DNA from: SOKG01 sp964502665
GTDB lineage: Bacteria; Chloroflexota; Dehalococcoidia; SZUA-161
Direction: 5' to 3'
DNA length: 8,190 nt
Assembly: GCA_964502665.1 (NCBI GenBank)
Contig: CAZCXP010000115.1
Span: 1 to 8,190 of the forward strand
Under the pieces are notes generated by a model, which saw nothing but the letters and a program-made list of their open reading frames with translations, was not told the origin of the DNA and did no database searches. Made by a program: the position numbers and the translations under genes. Shown piece by piece: positions 1 to 5,809 of the stretch. Every line of letters begins with the position of its first letter. Positions within the stretch are counted from its first letter, which is position 1.

Positions 1-336
1 GTAGAATCTATAAGGGGCAGCGATTTCTGTCTTCTCGTGACCGAGCCGACGCCGTTCGGGCTAAACGACCTTATCCTGGCGGTGGAGGTGGTCAGGAAGC
101 TCGATATCCCTTGTGCGGTGATACTGAACCGCGCTGGAGTAGGAGACAGCAGTGTAGAGGAATACTGCCTGAAGGAGAACATCCCAATCCTGCTCACCAT
201 TCCACTGGATACCGAGATCGCCAGTTACTATTCAAGGGGAATACCCCTGGTCGAAGGTATTCCGCAGTGGCGAGCACACTTCCTCGACCTTTTCGATAGG
301 GTCAGGGGTATGGCACTAAGTCAGGTTGGCCAATAA
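1..336 (+). CDS. MinD/ParA-type P-loop ATPase, C-terminal part (5' end off the window)
   Basis: The reading frame is open from base 1 and stops with TAA at 334-336, so only the last 111 residues are present; the internal GTG at 37 is not taken as the start. The visible part has the C-terminal half of a SIMIBI-class ATPase. It contains a strand reading CLLVTEPTPFGLNDL, then VILNRAG (the base-recognition N-R/K segment), and the late motif IPLDTEIASYYSRGIPLV. The same layout occurs in the gene downstream (LLVTEPTLSGIHDL, VCINKYD, IPMDNVFTEALVRRMPVV), so the two are paralogues in tandem. Such pairs, each with an inserted ferredoxin domain, are known from anaerobes and from the ORP locus of Desulfovibrio. 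Whether this copy also carries the ferredoxin insert cannot be seen because that part is missing. Role inferred: ATP-dependent metallocluster assembly or partner of the NifX-type protein downstream. Confidence 0.85.
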   Translation, partial: VESIRGSDFCLLVTEPTPFGLNDLILAVEVVRKLDIPCAVILNRAGVGDSSVEEYCLKENIPILLTIPLDTEIASYYSRGIPLVEGIPQWRAHFLDLFDRVRGMALSQVGQ

Positions 337-351
337 CTCGAAGGACTCAGG

Positions 352-1215
352 ATGAAAGAAGTCGTAGTCTTAAGCGGCAAGGGCGGAACGGGGAAGACAA
401 GCATAGTAGGCTCCTTCGCTGCTATCGCTCAAAGCAAGGTCCTCGCCGACTGCGATGTGGATGCTGCCGACCTCCACCTGCTGCTGAGCCCCACGACCAA
501 AGAGGAAAACGAGTTCTGGAGCGGGCAGGTTGCTCTAATCGATGAGGAGAAGTGCACCAAGTGCGGGCTCTGCCAGGATATATGTCATTTCAACGCCATC
601 AGTGACTTCAAGGTCGACCCTATATCCTGCGAGGGCTGCGGCTTCTGCTACCATGTCTGCCCCGATGAGGCCATCACCATGAAGGATTGCCTCTCAGGCC
701 ACTGGTTCATTTCACAAACACGCTACGGCCCTCTGGTTCACGCAAGACTGGGAATCGCCGAGGAAAACTCGGGGAAACTGGTAGCGCTGGTGAGGCAGAA
801 TGCCAGATCCATCGCCCAGAGGGAGGATTTGAAGTATATCATCACCGACGGACCCCCGGGCATCGGTTGCCCGGTCATTTCATCTCTCTCCGGGGCAAAC
901 CTCGCTCTCCTGGTAACCGAGCCTACATTGTCCGGGATACATGACCTCGAAAGAGTCCTGGGCGTATGCCATCACTTCGGAGTCCCGGCTCTGGTCTGCA
1001 TCAACAAATACGACATCAATGAGGACAATACGCGCCAGATCGAGCGGTTCTGCTCCGGCCAAGGAGCGGGGGTGGTGTCCAAGATCCCCATGGATAATGT
1101 ATTTACAGAGGCCCTGGTTCGGCGAATGCCGGTGGTGGAATACGCCCCAAACGGTGTTTCCCAAGAGATAGGTAGGCTATGGGAGGCCATTTCAACAAGG
1201 CTCGGCAGGCAATAG
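352..1215 (+). CDS. MinD-superfamily P-loop ATPase with inserted 2[4Fe-4S] ferredoxin domain
   Basis: This 287-residue protein begins with a deviant Walker A motif, KGGTGKT (residues 10-16, signature Lys10), and a Walker A' region DCDVDAADL (33-41). Inserted after it is a bacterial ferredoxin domain with two cluster motifs: C68-x2-C71-x2-C74-x3-C78 and C93-x2-C96-x2-C99-x3-C103-P. In the first motif the usual Pro after the fourth Cys is His79. The ATPase fold resumes with ITDGPPGIGCP (switch II/Walker B) and LLVTEPTLSGIHDL. This insertion architecture is characteristic of the COG1149 family. The ATG follows AAGGA at 341-345, 15 bases after the preceding stop. The context (a second MinD, FmdB, NifX-type protein, Mrp) matches the ORP cluster. 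Inferred role: couples ATP turnover with Fe-S or mixed-metal cluster handling in the cytoplasm. Family assignment is firm; the exact client is not known. Confidence 0.92.
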   Translation: MKEVVVLSGKGGTGKTSIVGSFAAIAQSKVLADCDVDAADLHLLLSPTTKEENEFWSGQVALIDEEKCTKCGLCQDICHFNAISDFKVDPISCEGCGFCYHVCPDEAITMKDCLSGHWFISQTRYGPLVHARLGIAEENSGKLVALVRQNARSIAQREDLKYIITDGPPGIGCPVISSLSGANLALLVTEPTLSGIHDLERVLGVCHHFGVPALVCINKYDINEDNTRQIERFCSGQGAGVVSKIPMDNVFTEALVRRMPVVEYAPNGVSQEIGRLWEAISTRLGRQ

Positions 1216-1227
1216 AGGAGAAAAGCG

Positions 1228-1467
1228 ATGCCGATTTACGACTTCAGATGCCGAGACTGCGGCAAGGTGTCGGAAATACTCGTGCGTGGGAGGGATAGCC
1301 AGCCCCCTCAGTGTACTGGTTGTGGTAGCGAAAACATGGAGAGGCTTATCTCCGCCTCTTACATGATAAGGATGGATGCTCCCAAGTCAGGGACTACATG
1401 CTGCGGCAGGGCAGAGCGTTGTGAAACGCCCCCCTGCTCCACCGGGGACACCTGTCGCAGAGCGTAG
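1228..1467 (+). CDS. FmdB-family zinc ribbon protein with Cys-rich tail
   Basis: A 79-residue protein opening MPIYDFRCRDCG, the hallmark start of the FmdB putative regulatory family. Two CxxC pairs (C8/C11 and C29/C32) form the predicted zinc ribbon at residues 1-45. A second part, residues 54-79, is rich in Cys (C58, C59, C65, C70, C76) with the pattern TTCCGRAERCETPPC. FmdB proteins are named from a formamidase locus, but their biochemical role is largely unknown. AGGAG lies at 1215-1219, before the ATG, and the gene follows the MinD gene by 12 bases. Placed between the ATPase and the NifX-type gene, it may be a small metal-binding or protein-docking factor of this assembly system. That role is inference; the family call is secure. 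Confidence 0.85.
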   Translation: MPIYDFRCRDCGKVSEILVRGRDSQPPQCTGCGSENMERLISASYMIRMDAPKSGTTCCGRAERCETPPCSTGDTCRRA

Positions 1468-1491
1468 GGAAGCGAAATAGGAGGTTTTGCC

Positions 1492-1830
1492 ATGAGATAT
1501 GCTGTACCAGTGAGCAACGGCAAGCTGGCAGGTCACTTTGGCCACTGCGAGCACTTCGCCTTCATCGACGTTGACGAGACGACGAAGGTCATTATGAGCA
1601 AGGAGCTGGTGGCCTCGCCGGGGCACGAACCGGGGTTGCTCCCGGTGTGGCTGGCAGATGAAGGGGTCTCCGCCGTGATAGCTGGCGGTATGGGTTCACG
1701 CGCTCAGGCGCTGTTCAGGGAGAACCGCATCGACGTCATCGTCGGTGCCCTGGGACACGACCCCGAGCAGATGGTCCTGGACCACATACGGGGGACGCTG
1801 GCAACAGGCGATAATGTGTGCGACCATTAA
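1492..1830 (+). CDS. NifX/NafY-type dinitrogenase iron-molybdenum cofactor family protein (ORP-like)
   Basis: The 112-residue protein is a single Nitro_FeMo-Co domain: it opens RYAVPVSNGKLAGHFGHC (residues 2-19, with the family's GHFGHC element at 14-19), then GGMGSRAQALF (65-75) and the closing NVCDH (108-112). Members of this family bind FeMo-co, NifB-co or other sulfido-metal clusters. In Desulfovibrio the homologue ORP holds a Mo-Cu sulfide cluster. No nif structural genes are visible and the neighbours are MinD, MinD, FmdB and Mrp, so an ORP-like function is more likely than nitrogenase maturation. His15, His18, Cys19, Cys110 and His112 are candidate ligands by position. A perfect AGGAGG (1479-1484) sits 7 bases before the ATG. 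Alternative: a general VnfX/NifX-type carrier; the metal cannot be told from sequence. Confidence 0.88.
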   Translation: MRYAVPVSNGKLAGHFGHCEHFAFIDVDETTKVIMSKELVASPGHEPGLLPVWLADEGVSAVIAGGMGSRAQALFRENRIDVIVGALGHDPEQMVLDHIRGTLATGDNVCDH

Positions 1831-1850
1831 CAGGGATGATCAGCAGCAAT

Positions 1851-1856
1851 AGGAGG
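1851..1856 (+). promoter_or_regulatory. Ribosome binding site that fixes a GTG start for mrp
   Basis: A perfect AGGAGG lies 7 bases before the GTG at 1864. It supports that codon as the start of the Mrp gene even though it is not ATG. Confidence 0.75.
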
Positions 1857-1863
1857 GAAGACC

Positions 1864-2853
1864 GTGGCAACTGAAGAGGAGATAAGGGAAAGCCTTGACG
1901 GGGTGCTGGTCCCCGGTGCGATGCGCAGTTTGGTGAAGCTCAACCTGGTTCGCGATGTCGCGATCGCCAACGGGAAGGCGAGCATCGCCCTTGCCTCAGC
2001 AGCTCTGAGCCCCTCGACCCAGGATTGGCTCAAAGCCAAGGTAGGTGAGGTCGTGAGAGGGCTGGATGGGATAAAGGAAGCAGAAATAGGTTTTGTGGAG
2101 GCGAGTCCCAAAGAGGTCAATGCCATCCGCAATGTGGTTGCGATTATGAGCGGCAAGGGTGGCGTAGGCAAGTCGCTAATAGCCGGCCTCACTGCGCTTT
2201 CACTGGCACGCCGCGGATACGAGGTGGGCATCCTCGATGCCGATATCACAGGCCCCAGCATACCCAGGATGTTCGGCATAAGCGGCCGACCTGCCGGCAG
2301 CGAGACCGGAATCATACCGGCGCTATCCAAGGCAGGGATCGAGATAATGTCCATCAACCTCCTCTTGCCTCACGAAGATGATGCCGTTATCTGGCGTGGC
2401 CCCCTTATCGGCAAAACGATCACACAGTTCTGGGAGGACGTGCTCTGGGGCAGGCTCGACTATCTCCTGGTGGACCTGCCGCCGGGGACCGCCGATGCTC
2501 CCCTAACCGTAATGCAGACACTCCCTCTATCGGGCGTCATCATCGTCTTCACGCCGCAGGAGCTGGCCGCCATGGTGGTGAGGAAAGCCGTGCAGATGGC
2601 TCAGAAAATGAACATCCCCGTAAAAGGTGTGGTAGAGAATATGAGCTATTTCCCCTTGCCCGACAGCGGCAAGCGGATAGAGCTTTTCGGCAGGAGCAAA
2701 GGGCAGGAGATGGCAGACGCGTCGGGGGCTCCGTTGCTGGGTCAGTTCCCCGTCGACCCGGAGCTCGCCCAGCTCTGCGATGAGGGCAATATCGAGCGCT
2801 ACGACTCCGAGGAGCTGAATAGCTTCGCCGAGGCCTTCCTGAAGGCCATGTAG
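1864..2853 (+). CDS. mrp: Mrp/NBP35-family ATPase (Fe-S carrier type) lacking the CxxC cluster site
   Basis: 329 residues with a GTG start after AGGAGG. Residues 1-80 form a MIP18/DUF59-like N-terminal domain. The ATPase domain has KGGVGKS (98-104), LDADITGPSIPRMFG (124-138), VDLPPGTAD (203-211) and VENMSYF (257-263), all typical of Mrp/ApbC. These proteins usually dimerise and bridge a labile [4Fe-4S] cluster through a CPxC motif directly after the ENMSYF element. Here that position reads PLPDSG, with Leu265 and Ser268 where the cysteines should be, and the whole protein has a single Cys (Cys305). It therefore probably cannot carry the canonical bridging cluster. It may act as an ATPase partner or chaperone for the NifX-type protein just upstream, as Mrp does with ORP. 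Family call is firm, the altered function is inferred. Confidence 0.92.
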   Translation: MATEEEIRESLDGVLVPGAMRSLVKLNLVRDVAIANGKASIALASAALSPSTQDWLKAKVGEVVRGLDGIKEAEIGFVEASPKEVNAIRNVVAIMSGKGGVGKSLIAGLTALSLARRGYEVGILDADITGPSIPRMFGISGRPAGSETGIIPALSKAGIEIMSINLLLPHEDDAVIWRGPLIGKTITQFWEDVLWGRLDYLLVDLPPGTADAPLTVMQTLPLSGVIIVFTPQELAAMVVRKAVQMAQKMNIPVKGVVENMSYFPLPDSGKRIELFGRSKGQEMADASGAPLLGQFPVDPELAQLCDEGNIERYDSEELNSFAEAFLKAM

Positions 2854-2876
2854 TCCAACGCAAGTGAAATGGAGAC

Positions 2877-2976
2877 NNNNNNNNNNNNNNNNNNNNNNNN
2901 NNNNNNNNNNNNNNNNNNNNNNNNNNNNNNNNNNNNNNNNNNNNNNNNNNNNNNNNNNNNNNNNNNNNNNNNNNNN
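2877..2976. other. Assembly gap (100 N)
   Basis: Exactly 100 undetermined bases, a conventional placeholder for a scaffold gap of unknown true size. It lies between the Mrp stop and the ATG of the scaffold gene, so the ribosome site of the latter, any promoter, and possibly a further small gene are hidden. Confidence 0.98.
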
Positions 2977-3426
2977 ATGTCCTCTGAGTTAGACAAGGTA
3001 CTGGAAGAGATACAAAAAGAGCTGTGGGCAGATTACTCTGAAACAGTCATTGATCACGCTCAACACCCCAGAAACGTGGGAAGCATCCCCAACGCCGACG
3101 GGTTCGCCAGCGTTACCGGCCCCTGCGGGGACACCATGGAGATTTGGCTGAAGGTGATGGATGGCAAAATCAAGCAAGCTAAATTCTGGACCGATGGCTG
3201 TGGGCCTAGCATCGCCGCCGGAAGCATGGTCACCGAGATGGCTCAAGGAAAGGGCCTGGCCGAAGCTTCAAAGATCACCCAGAAACACGTACTGAACGCC
3301 TTGGGAGGACTGCCTGAGGACAGCCTTCACTGCGCCCTGCTGGCAGCAAATACCCTCAAAGGCGCAATCAAAGACTACCTCGCTTACAAGAACGAGCCGT
3401 GGAAAAGGGCCTACCGCCAGAGATGA
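2977..3426 (+). CDS. iscU: IscU/NifU N-terminal-type Fe-S cluster assembly scaffold
   Basis: From the ATG next to the gap this is 149 residues. It shows the IscU core: DYSETVIDHAQHPRNVG (19-35), then GPCGDTM with Cys50 and Asp52, TDGCGPSIAA with Cys75, and LHCALLAANTLK with Cys119. These are the three cluster-ligand cysteines and the key Asp of the family. The HscA-recognition LPPVK of classical IscU is LPEDS here (112-116), as is common in anaerobe scaffolds that do not use HscA. The C-terminus ends in a basic tail, KNEPWKRAYRQR. The start is uncertain because it touches the N run; the roughly 18 residues before the core are a plausible but possibly incomplete N-terminus. It is followed by a ferredoxin gene with overlapping stop and start. 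It would build Fe-S clusters in the cytoplasm; no IscS is in view. Confidence 0.9.
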   Translation: MSSELDKVLEEIQKELWADYSETVIDHAQHPRNVGSIPNADGFASVTGPCGDTMEIWLKVMDGKIKQAKFWTDGCGPSIAAGSMVTEMAQGKGLAEASKITQKHVLNALGGLPEDSLHCALLAANTLKGAIKDYLAYKNEPWKRAYRQR

Positions 3427-3713
3427 TAACTTCCAGGTCCAGGCAACTGCTGAAGGTCAAAAAAGACCTCTGCGTCGGCTGCGGGCTGTGCGCTGAGACT
3501 TGCCCCCGAGGGGCGATTTCTCTATTCTGGGGCCAAGCTCAGATAGACCCCAGCAGATGCAACTCCTGCCGCCAGTGCGTGGATATATGTCCGCAGGCAG
3601 CGATAATGGAGTTCGTGCCCATATCGGAAGCTGAGCTGAAGGATGTCATTGCCAACTTGAAAGAGAAGGCGGATCACTTGCTGGCGCGAATCGAAAGGCT
3701 GCAACTGGAGTAG
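3423..3713 (+). CDS. 2[4Fe-4S] ferredoxin with C-terminal helical extension
   Basis: A 96-residue protein with two full cluster motifs: C17-x2-C20-x2-C23-x3-C27-P and C46-x2-C49-x2-C52-x3-C56-P, each closing with an Ala-Ile element. After residue 66 there is a charged helical tail with a coiled-coil look, SEAELKDVIANLKEKADHLL and beyond. The ATG at 3423 overlaps the stop of the scaffold gene in an ATGA arrangement, which suggests translational coupling. A GTG at 3399 in the same frame would add eight residues inside the scaffold coding region and is less likely. By analogy with the Fdx of ISC systems it may supply electrons for cluster assembly on the scaffold, but it is of the clostridial type rather than 2Fe-2S. 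The function of the helical tail is unknown. Confidence 0.9.
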   Translation: MITSRSRQLLKVKKDLCVGCGLCAETCPRGAISLFWGQAQIDPSRCNSCRQCVDICPQAAIMEFVPISEAELKDVIANLKEKADHLLARIERLQLE

Positions 3714-3721
3714 CAGCAAAC

Positions 3722-3835
3722 ATGGAGCTCGCCGGCCTCACCTACCTCAAACAACCAGCCAAGGATTGCCTCGATTTCAGAAACGAACCCTGCGAGAGAG
3801 CATACCGTCAGCAGAGAAGGGCATCAGGGGGCTAA
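3722..3835 (+). pseudogene. 37-codon ORF repeating the C-terminal tail of the IscU-like scaffold (probable gene remnant)
   Basis: ATG at 3722 to TAA at 3833-3835 encodes 37 residues. From residue 9 it reads LKQPAKDCLDFRNEP then CERAYRQQR, which lines up with LKGAIKDYLAYKNEP then WKRAYRQR at the end of the scaffold gene (13 identities over 22-23 aligned positions by eye). The nucleotide sequence starting CTCAAA at 3746 aligns with that starting CTCAAA at 3355. The ferredoxin gene lies between the two copies. I read this as the residue of a duplicated scaffold gene, or a tandem duplication reduced by deletion. It could alternatively be a short expressed peptide. There is no clear SD before the ATG. 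It ends just before the GTG of the J-domain gene. Confidence 0.5.
3826..3831 (+). promoter_or_regulatory. Ribosome binding site choosing the GTG start of the J-domain gene
   Basis: AGGGGG lies 6 bases before the GTG at 3838. This supports that start over an upstream in-frame ATG at 3766, which would lie within the 37-codon ORF and has no SD. Confidence 0.55.
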
Positions 3836-3837
3836 GT

Positions 3838-4134
3838 GTGGTCAACTTCGAGGAAATAGACAAAGCTCGAAAGCTGCTGGGGTTGGGAGAGTATGCGACG
3901 CTAAAGCAAATAAAGCAAGCCTACAGGCGGCTGGCTGCCCAGCATCATCCTGACAAAGCAGAAAACGGGGCGCAGGCAGAGGAAATGATGAAGCAGCTAA
4001 ACGCAGCCTATAAGCTGCTCACCGATTACTGTGCCAGTTTCAGCTACTCCTTCCGGCAAGAGGATGTCGCTAGAGCATACCCTTACGAGGAATACCTGAG
4101 AAAGTCTCGGCATGGCTGGTTCGAGGGCATATAG
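3838..4134 (+). CDS. Short J-domain (DnaJ-type) co-chaperone
   Basis: From the GTG at 3838 this is 98 residues. The J domain covers about residues 5-65: ARKLLGLGEYATLKQIKQAYRRL, then the invariant HPD at 37-39 followed by Lys, and a helix ending LNAAYKLLTDY. No Gly/Phe region, zinc centre or HscB C-terminal scaffold-binding domain follows. The rest is an aromatic tail rich in Tyr and Phe (SYSFRQEDVARAYPYEEYL). J proteins stimulate the ATPase of Hsp70 (DnaK) and deliver clients. Placed after the IscU-like scaffold and ferredoxin, it takes the position of HscB in ISC operons and may recruit DnaK to the scaffold. That role is inference. An ATG at 3766 gives a 122-residue version with a start region lacking J-domain features. 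Confidence 0.85.
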   Translation: MVNFEEIDKARKLLGLGEYATLKQIKQAYRRLAAQHHPDKAENGAQAEEMMKQLNAAYKLLTDYCASFSYSFRQEDVARAYPYEEYLRKSRHGWFEGI

Positions 4135-4162
4135 GCCAACTACATAAAACAGGAGGTAGTCA

Positions 4163-4882
4163 ATGCACGCTACAATTCAAAAGCCGATAGATGACATCAC
4201 AGAGTACTTCAAACCTGGGGAGAAGGTGTTCGTCGTCGGATGCGACAACTGCGCTGCCAAATGCCATTCCGGCGGAATACCTGAGACAGAGGGCATGGCA
4301 AACCGGCTGAAGAAAAGAGGAGTGAATATTATCGGATGGTGCGTGCCTCAGCCGGCTGGGGTTTCACTCTGCAAACTCTCAAACACGAGGAAAGTACTCC
4401 AAGAGCAATATGGCGAGCAGATCAAAGAAGCAGATTCATTCCTGGTCCTAGCGTGTGGTCAGGGATTTCATACGGTGATGGATGCCACCGATGGCGAGAT
4501 GGTCCATCCAGGGTGCGATACCATTTTCGGTGGGGAGACCATATCAGATGACTTCATCACTGAATATTGCTCGCTCTGCGGCGAATGCATTGTTGAATAT
4601 ACCGGTGGCCTCTGCCCGCTTACACTCTGCGCCAAAGGCCTGCTTAATGGGCCTTGCGGGGGAGCTAAAGATGGAAAGTGCGAGGTGGACAGAACCCGTG
4701 ATTGTGGGTGGCAGCTCATCTACGATCGACTTAGAGCGCTGGGACGCCTCAGCGAAATGAAAGAGTATGTACCGCCTAAAAGGCATTCCAAGTGGAGCCG
4801 GCCTCGGAGTCTCACCCTTGGAGATGGAGAGGCAACCTTTGTATCTCTGGCTGGCGAACATAAAGTTCTCAACCATGACTAA
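4163..4882 (+). CDS. metV: Methylenetetrahydrofolate reductase partner subunit MetV
   Basis: 239 residues with AGGAGG at 4151-4156. The protein is a Cys-rich MTHFR C-terminal-like domain: VVGCDNCAAKCHSGG near the start (Cys27, 30, 34), GWCVPQPAG (59-66) and LACGQGFHTV (97-105). A dense C-terminal cluster region follows, YCSLCGECIVEYTGGLCPLTLCAKGLLNGPCGG (Cys136, 139, 142, 151, 156, 165) plus Cys173 and 181. MetV proteins pair with MetF in acetogens and other Wood-Ljungdahl organisms and are thought to pass low-potential electrons through Fe-S clusters to the MetF flavin. The metF gene follows directly, which confirms the pairing. The last 30 residues are a basic, poorly conserved-looking tail. 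The subunit is cytoplasmic with no membrane segment. Confidence 0.9.
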   Translation: MHATIQKPIDDITEYFKPGEKVFVVGCDNCAAKCHSGGIPETEGMANRLKKRGVNIIGWCVPQPAGVSLCKLSNTRKVLQEQYGEQIKEADSFLVLACGQGFHTVMDATDGEMVHPGCDTIFGGETISDDFITEYCSLCGECIVEYTGGLCPLTLCAKGLLNGPCGGAKDGKCEVDRTRDCGWQLIYDRLRALGRLSEMKEYVPPKRHSKWSRPRSLTLGDGEATFVSLAGEHKVLNHD

Positions 4883-4912
4883 ACCCAGTTGAATTTGAGA
4901 GAGGAGTAGCGG

Positions 4913-5791
4913 ATGAGCAAGCTACAACAGGCGCTTGAACACGGAGAATTCGTCATCACTGGAGAGATTGGACCGCCCAAAGGCGTGAATCTGGAGAAAT
5001 GCTTGCATGATGCGGAGAGTCTACGCCACAAGGTCGTTGCCCTCAATGTCACCGATCTCCAGAGCGCCGTGATGCGAATAGGCTCACTGGCTGTTTGCGC
5101 CAAGCTTGTCGAGAGAGGGCTGGAGCCAGTTTATCAGCTTACCTGCCGAGACCGCAATCGGCTTGCGCTTCAATCGGACCTGCTCAGCGCCTGGGCCTTA
5201 GGAATTAAAAATGTACTCTGTCTCACCGGAGACCACCCCGTCCTGGGCGATGATAGTGACGCGAAACCGGTATACGATCTTGATTCGGTGCAGTTGCTCA
5301 AGGCAGCCAGCACTCTCAACAACGGGCAGGATATGGCTGGCCATGACCTGGATGGTAAGCCTGACCTGTTCACAGGCGCAGTGGTAACCCCGGCTGCGGA
5401 CCCCTTGGAGCCCCAAATTATCAAAATGGAGAAGAAGATCGAGGCCGGAGCCAAGTTCTTCCAGACGCAGGCGGTATACGAGCCAGAAAGATTTGAACAG
5501 TTTATGAGCCAGGTACAGGGACTCAAGGTGCCGATTATAGCTGGGATCGTTGTGCTCAAGAGCGTCGCAATGGCCCGGTTCATGAACGAAAATGTGGCCG
5601 GGATCAGCGTCCCGGAGCGCCTTATTGAGGAGATGGCGCAGACACGGAAAGAGGATCGCAAGAAGAAGGCAGTGGAAATCTCAGCCCGGATTATCAGAGA
5701 AGTAAGACCACTATGTCAGGGAGTTCATATCATGCCACTGGGATGGGACGAGCTTGTGCCGGATATTATCCTAGAGGCTGAGCTTGATTAG
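4913..5791 (+). CDS. metF: 5,10-methylenetetrahydrofolate reductase catalytic subunit MetF
   Basis: 292 residues, the usual length of the TIM-barrel MTHFR domain. Visible motifs are ITGEIGPPKG (residues 15-24, with Glu18 at the place of the catalytic Glu), LTGDHP (104-109, with the folate/flavin-contacting Asp107) and FFQTQAVYEPE (182-192, the conserved Gln region). It reduces methylene-THF to methyl-THF using FAD or FMN. In the MetFV type, electrons come through MetV rather than directly from NADH. GAGGAG at 4901-4906 precedes the ATG, 30 bases after metV stops. With metV it supplies the methyl group for acetyl-CoA synthesis (or its reverse) and for methionine. The gene order metV-metF and the absence of cooS/acs genes nearby leave open whether the flux is reductive or oxidative. 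Confidence 0.92.
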   Translation: MSKLQQALEHGEFVITGEIGPPKGVNLEKCLHDAESLRHKVVALNVTDLQSAVMRIGSLAVCAKLVERGLEPVYQLTCRDRNRLALQSDLLSAWALGIKNVLCLTGDHPVLGDDSDAKPVYDLDSVQLLKAASTLNNGQDMAGHDLDGKPDLFTGAVVTPAADPLEPQIIKMEKKIEAGAKFFQTQAVYEPERFEQFMSQVQGLKVPIIAGIVVLKSVAMARFMNENVAGISVPERLIEEMAQTRKEDRKKKAVEISARIIREVRPLCQGVHIMPLGWDELVPDIILEAELD

Positions 5792-5809
5792 ATGTGTACG
5801 GGCCTGTAG

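Noticed and set aside
1827..2357. Minus-strand ORF of 176 codons within mrp
   Set aside because: It lies opposite a clear Mrp ATPase with all motifs; its translation is low-complexity Ser/Ala/Pro-rich text without family features.
2869..2976. ATG at 2869 as start of the scaffold gene across the N run
   Set aside because: The gap length is probably arbitrary, so the frame cannot be carried through it, and there is no SD before that ATG.
3399..3422. GTG at 3399 as ferredoxin start
   Set aside because: It would overlap the scaffold gene by 28 bases; the ATGA overlap at 3423 gives a natural coupled start and the extra residues do not match ferredoxins.
3766..3837. ATG at 3766 as J-protein start
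   Set aside because: The extra 24 residues show no J-domain features, overlap the scaffold-tail ORF in another frame, and lack an SD; GTG 3838 has one.
5170..5661. Minus-strand ORF of 163 codons within metF
   Set aside because: It is opposite a well-recognised MetF with active-site motifs and has no recognisable domain.
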